From: JACQZU01 sp041908165
GTDB lineage: Bacteria > Acidobacteriota > Holophagae > Holophagales > Holophagaceae
Direction: 5' to 3'
Length of the DNA: 64,000 nt
Assembly (NCBI GenBank): GCA_041908165.1
Contig: JAYRFV010000116.1
Span: 70,318-134,317, forward strand
The notes beneath the pieces are model-generated. The model ran no database searches and had not been told where the DNA came from. It saw only the letters and a list, made by a program, of their open reading frames with translations. Shown piece after piece: positions 1-10,727 of this stretch (the stretch's first letter is position 1; every line of letters begins with the position of its first letter). The position numbers were made by a program, and so were the translations under genes.

Positions 1-816
1 CACCACCCGCTCGTCCGAGGAGCCGATCCGCCGGACCTTGCGCTCCTGCAGCACCCGCAGCAGCTTCACCTGCAGGTGCAGAGGCATCTCGCCGATCTCG
101 TCGAGGAACAGGACGCCCTGGTTGGACTCCTCGAAGAGGCCCTTCTTGGCCGCGCCGGCTCCGGTGAAGGCGCCCTTCTCGTAGCCGAACAGCTCCGATT
201 CGAGGAGCTCGTCCGGCAGGGCGCCGCAGTTCACCGGGACGAAGGGGCCCTTGGCCCGGTCCGAATAGCGGTGGATCAGCCGGGCGACGATCTCCTTGCC
301 GGTGCCGCTCTCCCCGGTGATCAGCACGGTGGTGTCGGCGCGGGCGAACTTGCCGACCATGGCCTGGAGCCGGCGCATGGTATCGCCGACGCCGACCAGG
401 TCGCCCATGTCGTGGACCTCCAGGGAGGGCGGCGGCGTGGCGGCGAACAGCCCCTTGAGGACCTTGGCGACCTCCTCGATGTCGTTCTTCGCCTTGGTGA
501 GGAAGTCCACCGCGCCCAGGTTGAGCGCCTGCACCGTGGTCTCGGTGGTGGCGTAGGCGGTCATGATCAGCACCGGCGTGGTGTCCTGCCGGGCCTTCAG
601 CCACTCCAGCAGTTCCAGCCCGGAACCGTCCTTCAGCCGCAGGTCGGACACGATCGCGTCGTAGCGGACGCTTTCCAGCCGCTGCAGCGCCTCGGCCAGG
701 GAGGCCGCCCCCTCGGTCTGGAACCCCTTCGATTCGAGGCCGATCTCCAGGACCTCCCGGAAGCCCGGCTCGTCCTCGACGAGGAGGACCTGCTTGGCGG
801 TCGGTTCGACGGTCAT
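1..816 (-). CDS. Sigma-54-dependent NtrC-family response regulator (partial, C-terminus beyond window)
   Basis: The minus-strand frame opens at ATG 816 and runs off the left edge, so only the first 272 residues are visible. It starts with a receiver domain (acidic pair near residues 14-15, phospho-acceptor Asp58 in the IVSDLRLKDGSG context). This is followed by a sigma-54 AAA+ domain with Walker A GESGTGKE (about residues 168-175), the sigma-54 contact loop GAFTGA (about 211-216) and Walker B LFLDEIGEM. Proteins of this family are phosphorylated by a sensor kinase and activate RNA polymerase-sigma54. The C-terminal DNA-binding helix-turn-helix and any cognate kinase lie outside the window. 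The gene is divergent from the glycosyltransferase that follows, with under 60 bp between the starts. Confidence 0.95.
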   Translation of the reverse strand, partial: MTVEPTAKQVLLVEDEPGFREVLEIGLESKGFQTEGAASLAEALQRLESVRYDAIVSDLRLKDGSGLELLEWLKARQDTTPVLIMTAYATTETTVQALNLGAVDFLTKAKNDIEEVAKVLKGLFAATPPPSLEVHDMGDLVGVGDTMRRLQAMVGKFARADTTVLITGESGTGKEIVARLIHRYSDRAKGPFVPVNCGALPDELLESELFGYEKGAFTGAGAAKKGLFEESNQGVLFLDEIGEMPLHLQVKLLRVLQERKVRRIGSSDERVV

Positions 817-854
817 GCGCAGCCTGGATCTGGATCGGGCATCGAGTGACTATC

Positions 855-1982
855 ATGGGGTTTTCCCGGGGTGCCGTGAAGCAGGTCGTCTTCGCCCATC
901 GCAAACTGTCCTTCGGCGGCGGGGAGCGCGTGCTGATCGAGCAGGTGGCCGCCCTCGCCGGCGTGCCGGCCGAGGTCACCGTGCTGTTCCGCAAGGAACC
1001 CGGCCGGCGCGACATCGAGGTCGAACTCCGCGAGCGCAATCCGAATGTCGGCAGGGTGCTGCACCTGCCCGGGCCCCTGGGCTGCCTGCGCTGGCTCCGC
1101 GCCCATCCGCCGGACTGCCTGGTGCTCTGCAATCACAAGGGGGTCCAGCGGGCCCTGCCCTGGGTGGGCCGGTTCGGGGGACCGGGCTTCCCGGTGGTGG
1201 TCACCCTGCACGAGCACTACCCACGGCACCTTCGCAAGTACCAGGGGATCCGCGACCGGGTGGACCGCTGGATCGTGACCTGGGCCTTCCAGGAGGCGGT
1301 GCGGGCGCACCTTGGTCCGCAACCCTGCAGCCTGATCCACCCCCTGTACCCCCGCCCCGAGGCGGTTCCGGTGGGCGCGGAGGAGCGGCGTTCCGCCCGC
1401 CGTCGCCTGGGGCTTCCCGAGGACGGGCTGCTGGTGGGCTACATCGGCCAGATCGACGGCCGCAAGGACCCGCTCGCCTTCCTGGACTTCGCCCGCCGGC
1501 TCTCGGCCCGGATTCCGGCGACCTTCCTGCTGGCGGGACAGGAGGAGCCCGCCATCGGGCGGGCCCTCGACGCCGCCCAGGACGGGCTGCCGCTGCACCG
1601 CCTCGGCCGCCTGCCGGAGGTCGGCCCGGCCTTCGCCGCCCTCGACCTGTACGTCATGACCAGCCGCAACGAGGGGTTCTTCCCGCTGGCCCTCATCGAG
1701 GCCCTGGAGCGGGGCGTCCCGGTGCTGGCCCCGCCGGTGGGCGGCATCGGCACCGTGATCCAGGACGGCAACGGAGCCTTCCTCATTCCGAAGGCGGATG
1801 ACCGCAGGTCCATCCCCGGGGCCTCCCTGCAGGCCGCCGCCGAGCGGATGGCGCCGCTGCTGGCGGATTCCGAGGGCTGGCAGGCGCAGCGCGACCGGGC
1901 CCACGCGCTGGGCACCGGCCTCACCCGCGGCTACGATGCGGCCGCCCGGTTCCGGGAGGCCCTGGCCCCATGGCTGCCCTGA
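855..1982 (+). CDS. Glycosyltransferase family 4 (GT-B fold)
   Basis: A GT-B glycosyltransferase of about 375 residues. The N-terminus shows the glycine-rich LSFGGGERVL loop typical of GT4 enzymes. The C-terminal half has VGYIGQIDGRKDP followed by the donor-binding SRNEGFFPLALIEALERGVPVLA segment containing the conserved EGFxxxxxEA-type motif. It probably transfers a sugar from a nucleotide-sugar to an LPS or other envelope glycan at the cytoplasmic face; donor and acceptor cannot be read from sequence. The stop overlaps the next glycosyltransferase start by 13 bp, so the two are co-translated. The start is uncertain: GTG 846, ATG 855 and GTG 876 are all in frame, and 876 gives the most family-like N-terminus. 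Confidence 0.88.
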   Translation: MGFSRGAVKQVVFAHRKLSFGGGERVLIEQVAALAGVPAEVTVLFRKEPGRRDIEVELRERNPNVGRVLHLPGPLGCLRWLRAHPPDCLVLCNHKGVQRALPWVGRFGGPGFPVVVTLHEHYPRHLRKYQGIRDRVDRWIVTWAFQEAVRAHLGPQPCSLIHPLYPRPEAVPVGAEERRSARRRLGLPEDGLLVGYIGQIDGRKDPLAFLDFARRLSARIPATFLLAGQEEPAIGRALDAAQDGLPLHRLGRLPEVGPAFAALDLYVMTSRNEGFFPLALIEALERGVPVLAPPVGGIGTVIQDGNGAFLIPKADDRRSIPGASLQAAAERMAPLLADSEGWQAQRDRAHALGTGLTRGYDAAARFREALAPWLP

Positions 1983-2938
1983 TCCCCGAAGGCGCCACCT
2001 GGGTGCGCTTCCCGCGTTTCGTGGGCGACGCCGCGATGCAGCTGCCGGTGCTGAACCTGCTCAGGCAGGCCGGCATCGGGCCGCTGGTGGTATGGGGACC
2101 GGCCCTGGCCGTGTCGCTGGTGCAGGATCACGAGCTGGCCGATGCGGTGCTGCCGGAGGCGGGCAAGCCTTCGCCCTGGGAGATGGCCCGGGTGCTGCGC
2201 CGGCACCGCGCGGCCCGCAGCATCCACTTCCCGAAATCCCTGCGGCCGGCCCTGGCGGCCTGGCTGGCCCGGGTGCCCGAGCGGATCGGCGTGGACGAGA
2301 GCGGCCAGGGCCCCTTCAACACGCACTCGGGCCCCTTCTGGTCGGCCGAAGGCCCCTTCCTGCTGCGCTACCACGCGGTGCTGCGGCGGCGCTGGCCCGA
2401 CCTGCCTCCCATGCCCTTCGCGGACTACGACCCGGGGGGGGCGGTCGCGAAGCCCGCAGGCCCCTACCTCTGCCTCATGCCCGGCTCCACCTGGCCCTCC
2501 AAGGCCTGGCCCCGGGACCACTTCCGTGCCCTGGCGCGCACCGCCCGGGCCCAGGGCCTGGCGGTGGTGGTGCTCGGCGTCCCCGAGGAAGCGGAAACCT
2601 GCCGGTTCGTGGCCCAGGACGGGGCCCTGGACCTCTGCGGACGGACCTCCCTGAGGCAGGCGGCCGCCTGGCTGCGCGGCGCGCGGGCGGCCGTCGGGAA
2701 CGATTCCGGGCTGTCCCACCTGGCCGCGGCCTGCAGCACGCCGACCCTGGCGCTCTACGGCGCCACCGACCCCGGCGGTTCGACGCCCTGGGGTCCGAGG
2801 AGCCTCGCCCTGCGCCGGCCCGGGCTGGACTGCAGCCCCTGCTTCAAGCGCGACTGCCGGGTCGAAGGCCACCCCTGCCTCGCCGGTATCCCCCCGGCCC
2901 AGGTCTGGGGGGAACTGCAGGGCCTGCTCTCCGCATAG
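1970..2938 (+). CDS. Glycosyltransferase family 9 (ADP-heptose:LPS heptosyltransferase-like)
   Basis: A 322-residue protein with the GT9 layout. The N-terminal RFPRFVGDAAMQLP motif corresponds to the acceptor-side GD motif of WaaC/WaaF. The C-terminal half has PGSTWPSKAWP, the ADP-heptose site GNDSGLSHLAAA, then LYGATDP, and a CSPC/C/C cysteine cluster near the end as in many heptosyltransferases. It is expected to add heptose to the LPS inner core at the cytoplasmic membrane. This fits hldD (8715-9662), which makes ADP-L-heptose, and a second GT9 gene at 43129. It overlaps the preceding GT4 gene by 13 bp. The exact acceptor is unknown. Confidence 0.9.
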   Translation: MAALIPEGATWVRFPRFVGDAAMQLPVLNLLRQAGIGPLVVWGPALAVSLVQDHELADAVLPEAGKPSPWEMARVLRRHRAARSIHFPKSLRPALAAWLARVPERIGVDESGQGPFNTHSGPFWSAEGPFLLRYHAVLRRRWPDLPPMPFADYDPGGAVAKPAGPYLCLMPGSTWPSKAWPRDHFRALARTARAQGLAVVVLGVPEEAETCRFVAQDGALDLCGRTSLRQAAAWLRGARAAVGNDSGLSHLAAACSTPTLALYGATDPGGSTPWGPRSLALRRPGLDCSPCFKRDCRVEGHPCLAGIPPAQVWGELQGLLSA

Positions 2939-2960
2939 AATGGAGATCCACGAGGTTTCC

Positions 2961-3947
2961 ATGCGCGCCCTGCCGTTCTCCGTCCTGATCGCCCCGGCCG
3001 TCCTGCTGGCCCAGGCCCCCGAGCCCACCATCGCCTTCGAGAAGGTCCACTACGATTTCGGGAAGATCTCCCCGGACCGCAAGGTCAGCGCCAAGTACAA
3101 GGTGACCAACACCGGGAAGGCCTACCTCAACATCACCCACATCAACCCGAGCTGCGGATGCACCTCGACCATGCTCGGGAAGTGGTCGCTGGCCCCCGGG
3201 GAGAGCGAGTACCTGGAAGCCACCTTCGATCCCAAGGGGAACAAGGGCGTGGTCCGGAAGTCCATCCAGGTCGCCAGCAACGATCCCCGGAACGGCGTGG
3301 TCACCCTCACCATGGAGGCCGACGTGGTGCAGGAGATCATGCCCAGCACCAGTTCGCTGTTCTTCCTCGACGTGCCCCGCAGCGCGCCGCGCAAGGCGGT
3401 GGTGCGCCTCGCCTCCGGCAACGGCCAGCCGGTGAAGGTCACCGAGGTCCGGATCCCCGGCGCTCCCTACCTGCAGTCGTCGGTGAGCGCGGACGGCAAG
3501 GACGCCGTGCTGGAGATCCTGTTCGACGGCCGCAAGGTGCCCGCCGGCCAGCTCCGGGGAATCGATGCCCTGACCGTGCGGACCGCCAGCACCGGCCAGC
3601 CGGTGGTGCCGATCAACGTCCAGTGGGAGCTCAAGTCCCTGGTCTCCTGCAAGCCCGACCGGGTCGCCTGGGTGGAGGTCAGCGGCAAGGAGCTGCGCAG
3701 CAGACTGACCCTGGCCCACGCCGACGGGAAGCCCTTCACGCTGACCGGCGTGGCCGCTTCGAACCCGCTGGTGCGGGTCGAAGGGCTCAGCCCCAAGTCC
3801 GCCGTCACCCACGAGGTGCAGGTGGTGCTCTCCAGCAGCGCCAAGCCCGGAAGCCTGCACGAGACCCTCAAGTTCACCACCGACCTGGCCGACCAGCCGG
3901 AGGTCGACGTCCGGGTGGCGGCGATCCTCCGCGAGGCGGGCAAGTGA
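2961..3947 (+). CDS. Secreted DUF1573-domain protein
   Basis: About 328 residues from ATG 2961, which has a GAGG ribosome site 7 bp upstream. An in-frame earlier start at 2940 would put extra residues before an otherwise clean signal peptide (MRALPFSVLIAPAVLLAQA). The mature protein begins with a DUF1573 domain: FEKVHYDFGKI, then the hallmark SCGCT, then the beta-rich ATFDPKGNKG segment. A second, weaker Ig-like or DUF1573-like half follows. DUF1573 proteins are periplasmic or secreted beta-sandwich proteins of unknown function, common in Bacteroidetes and Acidobacteria. A TAGAAT -10-like hexamer at 2936-2941 could give the gene its own promoter, although it sits 22 bp downstream of the GT9 stop. 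Confidence 0.85.
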   Translation: MRALPFSVLIAPAVLLAQAPEPTIAFEKVHYDFGKISPDRKVSAKYKVTNTGKAYLNITHINPSCGCTSTMLGKWSLAPGESEYLEATFDPKGNKGVVRKSIQVASNDPRNGVVTLTMEADVVQEIMPSTSSLFFLDVPRSAPRKAVVRLASGNGQPVKVTEVRIPGAPYLQSSVSADGKDAVLEILFDGRKVPAGQLRGIDALTVRTASTGQPVVPINVQWELKSLVSCKPDRVAWVEVSGKELRSRLTLAHADGKPFTLTGVAASNPLVRVEGLSPKSAVTHEVQVVLSSSAKPGSLHETLKFTTDLADQPEVDVRVAAILREAGK

Positions 3948-3972
3948 CCGCCGGCCGCGGCCGGTTCCGGTC

Positions 3973-4947
3973 TTGAGCGGGGACGACAGCCGCCAGCACC
4001 TGCGGGCGGTCCTGGGCGTCGGTCTGACCGCCCTCATCTGGGGGGGCAGCTTCGCCGCCATGAAGCTGGTGGTCCAGGGCGGGCTCAGCGTCGGCGCCCT
4101 GCTCAGCCTGCGGTTCACCTTGGGTGGCCTGGCCCTGGGGCTGCTCGCCTGGGCCTTCAAGGCGAAACCGGGTTCCCGGGCCCTCCTCGACAGCCTGCTG
4201 CTCGGCCTGGTCCTGACCGTGATCTTCTGGCTGCAGACGGACGGCCTGCGCTACACCACCACCAGCAAGAGCGCGTTCATCACAGGCCTGTACGTGGTGT
4301 TCACGCCGCTGGTCAGCCTCGTGGTGGGGGACCGCCTGCGGCCCAGCCACGGGATCGGGGCCCTGGTCGCCGCCCTCGGCCTGTTCCTGCTCGTGAACGA
4401 GCCCGGAAAGCCCTTCGGCGGCTGGAACTTCGGCGACACCGAGACGCTCCTCTGCGCCGTCCTCTGCGGGGTGCACATCTCCATGACCGCCCATTTCAGC
4501 CGGCGCAGCGACAGCTGGACCCTGGCCACCGGCCAGGTGGTGGTGGTCGCGCTGCTGTCCTGGCTGGTGACCCCCTTCGTCCCGGGCCTGCCCCTGGCGG
4601 ACGGCACCCGCCTCGGCGGGTTCGCGGGATCCTTCGCGGCGCTGTCCTCGCCCGGCGTGTGGATCCCGCTGCTGTTCCTGGCCCTGCTGGCCACCGCCCT
4701 GGCCTTCTACCTGCAGTCCAGCCAGCAGGCCCGGCTCGGGGCGACCGAGGCCGCGATCCTGTTCAGCCTGGAACCGGTGTTCAGCGCCGTGCTGGCGGTC
4801 AGCGGCCTGCTGCCCGGGATCCGCGAACGCCTGACCGCCCTGCAGGTCCTGGGTGGCGCCATCATCGTCAGCGCCATGCTCCTCGCGGAGCTCGGACCGC
4901 GCCTGCTGCGTCGTCTGGAGCCACCCGGGGAGGAGGCCATCGGCTGA
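3973..4947 (+). CDS. DMT-superfamily transporter (EamA, two repeats)
   Basis: A 324-residue inner-membrane protein with about ten hydrophobic segments in two EamA repeats: the first opens with GLTALIWGGSFAAMK and the second ends with LGATEAAILFSLEPVFSAVLA. The conserved EPVF/A motif after the repeat and the final helix before the basic C-terminus are both present. Members export amino acids, metabolites or nucleotide sugars; the substrate cannot be predicted here. The start is a TTG at 3973, the first plausible start after the DUF1573 stop. It converges on the hybrid kinase gene with only 10 bp between stops. Confidence 0.9.
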   Translation: MSGDDSRQHLRAVLGVGLTALIWGGSFAAMKLVVQGGLSVGALLSLRFTLGGLALGLLAWAFKAKPGSRALLDSLLLGLVLTVIFWLQTDGLRYTTTSKSAFITGLYVVFTPLVSLVVGDRLRPSHGIGALVAALGLFLLVNEPGKPFGGWNFGDTETLLCAVLCGVHISMTAHFSRRSDSWTLATGQVVVVALLSWLVTPFVPGLPLADGTRLGGFAGSFAALSSPGVWIPLLFLALLATALAFYLQSSQQARLGATEAAILFSLEPVFSAVLAVSGLLPGIRERLTALQVLGGAIIVSAMLLAELGPRLLRRLEPPGEEAIG

Positions 4948-4957
4948 GCCGCCGGAC

Positions 4958-7410
<2,453 letters not shown>

Positions 7411-7411
<1 letters not shown>

Positions 7412-8559
7412 CAGCCTTCGCGTTCGGCGATCAGGCTGAGGGTCATGGTCTGGTTGTGCAGCCGGCAGGACCCGCCGGGGACCGGACCGATCTCGCCGTA
7501 GCTGTAGAACCCGGTGAGGCGGGCGAAGGTCCCGCAGCGCGCCGCGACGGCCTCGACCTCCTCCTCGACCCGGCCCCCCATCACCAGCTTGCGGCCCACG
7601 CAGCTCACCAGCAGGGCCAGGGTGGGACCGGCGAGCCGCGCGTCGCCGCCGAGGGCCAACCGGGCCGCTTCGTCGGCGCCGTCCACCAGGCCGTCGGTCT
7701 GGGCGTGCATCAGCCGAAGGAACCCCTCGGGATCGACCTCCCCGGCCAGGGTCAGGCTGCCCTCCCCCTCGTCCACGCCGAGGATGGTCCGGATCACGCC
7801 CTCCGACGCCAGGCCCCGGGACACCATCTCGAAGGGGAACCGCAGACCCGATCCAGGCAGGTCGCGGGCGTGATCGCCCAGGTAGCGCTTGTAGGTGGCC
7901 AGCGCCGGCTCGCCGTCGAGTTCGAGCAGCACGTTCCCGCGGGCGGCCGTGACCTTCCGGAGCGGGCCGAAGGCCTTCCATCCCCCGAAGGACCCGCTGG
8001 AGAAGGCGAGGCGCTCGCCGTGGAACCCCAGGGCCAGAATCCGCGACGCGGAGAGGCCCTCGGACGACAGAACGGCCGTGCCCTGGAAGGCCCCGCCATC
8101 GCCGGCCAGTCCTCCACCGATCGGAATCCCCCCCGGGAACCGGGAGGCCAGGCCGTCCACCAGCGCGCTGCCATTGATCCGGACGCCCTGGGCGAAGACC
8201 AGGGCGGCCCGGGCCCCGCCTGCGGCCAGCGCGGCGCCGAGCCGCTCCCCAGCTGAATGGGAGTCCTCCGAACCGGCCAGTTCCGTGCTGGCTGGGAAGC
8301 AGGCCAGGCTGCCGAGGTCGAGGGCGGTGACCGACAGGCTCCCCTCCAGCACCTGGCCGTCGTGGATCTCCCCGGCGGTGCTGCACCCGGCCAGCACGGC
8401 CCCGGGAAAGGCAGCGGCGAGGTCGCCGGCCAGGCCTGGGGCGCCGAGCAGGCGGAGGTCCCCGAACGCCAGCACCAGGGCCGGGGAGAGTTCCTTCAGG
8501 GGCCGAAGCCGGTCGCGCTGGTCCGGCCAATCCCGGATCAGGGCCTGGGCGATGCGCAT
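7411..8559 (-). CDS. FIST N+C domain sensory protein
   Basis: A 382-residue protein whose two halves match FIST_N (ALVLAFGDLRLLG, then AGCSTAGEI) and FIST_C (the C-terminal half, ending TGFYSYGEIGP with the usual GFYSYGEI signature). FIST domains are proposed small-ligand, possibly amino-acid, sensors in signal transduction. The ATG at 8559 has a GAGGAG ribosome site 6 bp upstream. The stop overlaps the ATG of the hybrid kinase by one base, so the likely arrangement is a FIST sensor acting on or with this kinase. There is no signal peptide or membrane segment, so both should act in the cytoplasm. Confidence 0.9.
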
Positions 8560-8593
8560 GGTGGGCTCCTCGAAACCGCGCGGGACAGCGATC

Positions 8594-8615
8594 GGGGAAC
8601 CCCGGCAGGGTTCCC
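8594..8615. other. Inverted repeat between the FIST and hldD starts
   Basis: A perfect 8-bp inverted repeat (GGGAACCC 8595-8602 and GGGTTCCC 8608-8615) with a 5-nt loop, in the 155-bp divergent region between the FIST gene and hldD. Read toward the FIST gene it lies 36 bp upstream of the ATG, so it may be a structured 5' leader or an operator. No function can be assigned from sequence alone. Confidence 0.4.
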
Positions 8616-8714
8616 TCCCCCTTTGTCGGTGCGGCTCCCGGCCGGCATGAATCGGCAGCGGTTCTTTGCCTTCGGACCCGTGGCCCAGGCACACTGGGCG
8701 GGGAGGATCGGGTC

Positions 8715-9662
8715 GTGCTCATCGTGACGGGCGGTGCCGGTTTCATCGGGTCGAACCTGGTCAAGCGGCTCAACGCCGCCGGCCGCACGGACATCCTGGT
8801 GGTGGACAACCTGAGCCGGGCGGAGAAGTTCCGCAACCTGGCCGACCTGACCATCGCGGACTACCTGGACAAGCGCGACTTCCGTGCCCTCCTGGAGGGC
8901 GGCCGCTTCGACCTGGAGGCCGAGGCGGTGTTCCACAACGGTGCCTGCAGCGACACCATGGAGACCGACGGCCGCTACATGATGGCCAACAATTTCGGAG
9001 ACTCGAAGGCCCTGCTCGACTGGTGCGTGGCCCGCGGGGTCCCGCTGGTCTACGCCTCCAGCGCCGCCACCTATGGCGCCAGCACCCGCTTCGGCGTCGA
9101 CCCGGCCCACGAACGGCCGCTGAACGTCTACGGCTGGTCCAAGCTGGCCTTCGACCAGCACCTGCGCCGGCGCCTCCCGGACATCGCCAGCCCGGTGGTC
9201 GGGCTGCGCTACTTCAACGTCTACGGCCCCCGCGAACAGCACAAGGGGCGGATGATGAGCGTCCTCCACCAGTTGTTGCGGCAGCTCCGGGAGGGCGGTG
9301 AATGCCGCCTGTTCACCGGCACCGACGGCTACGGCGACGGCGAGCAGGTGCGCGACTTCGTGTTCGTCGGCGACATCGTCGAGCTCAACCTGCACTTCGC
9401 CTTCGGACCGATGCGGAAGGGGATCTTCAACGCCGGGACGGGCCAGGCGCGCAGCTTCAACGCCATCGCCCAGACGCTGGTCGCCCACCTGGGCGGCGGC
9501 AGGATCGCCTACATCCCGTTCCCCGAGACCCTCCGCGGCAAGTACCAGAGCTACACCCAGGCCGACCTCGGCACCCTGCGGACGCAAGGCGGATACGCCA
9601 GGCCCTTCACCAGCCTGGAGGACGGGATCGCCGCGACCCTGGCCGAGCTGCAGCCGGGCTGA
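8715..9662 (+). CDS. hldD: ADP-L-glycero-D-manno-heptose 6-epimerase
   Basis: A 315-residue short-chain-dehydrogenase-type epimerase. It converts ADP-D-glycero-D-manno-heptose to ADP-L-glycero-D-manno-heptose, the activated heptose for LPS inner core. Evidence: N-terminal NAD(P)-binding TGGAGFIGSN (residues 5-14); VVDNLS; the HldD-type HNGACSDTMETDG segment; the catalytic YGWSK motif; and GLRYFNVYGPRE. Length matches E. coli HldD (310 residues). The start is GTG 8715 with GGAGG 7-11 bp upstream. The window's GT9 heptosyltransferases (1970 and 43129) would use its product. It is a monocistronic-looking gene with its own upstream region. Confidence 0.96.
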   Translation: MLIVTGGAGFIGSNLVKRLNAAGRTDILVVDNLSRAEKFRNLADLTIADYLDKRDFRALLEGGRFDLEAEAVFHNGACSDTMETDGRYMMANNFGDSKALLDWCVARGVPLVYASSAATYGASTRFGVDPAHERPLNVYGWSKLAFDQHLRRRLPDIASPVVGLRYFNVYGPREQHKGRMMSVLHQLLRQLREGGECRLFTGTDGYGDGEQVRDFVFVGDIVELNLHFAFGPMRKGIFNAGTGQARSFNAIAQTLVAHLGGGRIAYIPFPETLRGKYQSYTQADLGTLRTQGGYARPFTSLEDGIAATLAELQPG

Positions 9663-9706
9663 GCCGCGCGGCTCGGCGGCGGCTTCCGGCCGGTCGGCGG
9701 TGGGGC

Positions 9707-9734
9707 TTGAAAATACCACCTGGACGCCCACAAT
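9707..9734 (+). promoter_or_regulatory. Predicted sigma-70-type promoter for the YgiB/YgiC-like pair
   Basis: TTGAAA (9707-9712) and CACAAT (9729-9734) are separated by 16 bp, about 32 bp before the lipoprotein ATG and just after the hldD stop. The local AT content rises here compared with the flanking coding DNA. This is a pattern match by eye. Confidence 0.5.
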
Positions 9735-9766
9735 CCAGAGGTGTTCCTTCCCCGCCTGGACCTGCC

Positions 9767-10726
9767 ATGACCCCGCGACCCTCCCGCCGCTTTCGCAGCG
9801 CCCTTCCGCCCCTGGTGCTCATCCTCGCGTTGACCGGCGGCTGCAACGTGAAACGCGAGGAGGAGGAGCGGCTGCGGGCCGGCCGGGAGTCGGCCGAGCG
9901 CCAGCGGGCGGAGGCGGAGAAGCCCAGCGAGGCGGTCCTCCTCCAGGTCCGCGGGGCGGCCGAGGCCTACATGAAGGAGCGTCACCCCCAGGAACGGCTG
10001 GATGAGCTGGTGTTCACCCAGCTGACGCCGAACCTGTACCTGCTGGGGCTGAAGCTGCAGGCTCCGGCCTCGACGACCCGCAGCCTGACCGCCGAGCGGT
10101 TCCGCGGCGAAGGCGGCGCGGACTTCCTCTGGGTGATCGACGAGGCCAGCCGCGACCGGATCACCGAACTGGCCACCCGCCACGGGTTCGACACGGAACT
10201 CGCCCAGGTTTCCCGCGAATCCACCGAATCGGACTGGGGCGACCCGGCGACCTCGGGAGACTGGTCCCAGGACACCCGGCCGGCCCAGCGGACCGCCCAC
10301 GCCACGACCCTGCACACGGCATCCTGGCTCGGGCCGCTGCTCCTCTGGCACTACCTCTACGGCCGGCCGGCGCCGATGGGGTTCTCCTACCGCAACCCCC
10401 AGCGCGGGTTCAGCGCCTTCGCCCCCGGGTACCGCTACACCTCGCCCCAGGCCCCCTTCCCGCCCGGCGTGAAGGACCGGCTCGGCAGGATCCCGGCGCA
10501 GACCGGGGGCCATTCGGCGGTGTTCCTGGGCGGCACGGCCTGGCAGCCGAAGGCCATGGGCGAGCACCCCGGCCTGAACACCGCCCGGATCTACAGCACC
10601 TCCGGACCCGCCTCCCAGGCCGCCCGGGTGGCTCCCGGCTCCATCAGCCGGGGAGGGTTCGGCGCCTCGGGACGCTCCGCCAGCACCTCTGGAAGCCACG
10701 GGTCGGCCAGCAGTACGGGCAGCTGA
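9767..10726 (+). CDS. Lipoprotein resembling YgiB (DUF1190-like)
   Basis: A 319-residue protein with an N-terminal lipobox (LTGGC, acylated Cys about residue 26), then a charged, probably helical stretch (KREEEERLRAGRESAERQR). The central region has no recognised domain. The C-terminal third has an LLLWHYLYGRPAPM segment and ends in a low-complexity Ser/Gly tail containing RGGFGASGRS. E. coli YgiB also has an RGGFG motif before a Ser/Gly-rich tail and likewise lies directly upstream of the ATP-grasp gene ygiC. Here the stop is one base from the ATG of the YgiC-like gene. The name rests on these C-terminal features and on synteny; the N-terminal half is different and longer. Function is unknown. 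Confidence 0.7.
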   Translation: MTPRPSRRFRSALPPLVLILALTGGCNVKREEEERLRAGRESAERQRAEAEKPSEAVLLQVRGAAEAYMKERHPQERLDELVFTQLTPNLYLLGLKLQAPASTTRSLTAERFRGEGGADFLWVIDEASRDRITELATRHGFDTELAQVSRESTESDWGDPATSGDWSQDTRPAQRTAHATTLHTASWLGPLLLWHYLYGRPAPMGFSYRNPQRGFSAFAPGYRYTSPQAPFPPGVKDRLGRIPAQTGGHSAVFLGGTAWQPKAMGEHPGLNTARIYSTSGPASQAARVAPGSISRGGFGASGRSASTSGSHGSASSTGS

Positions 10727-10727
10727 G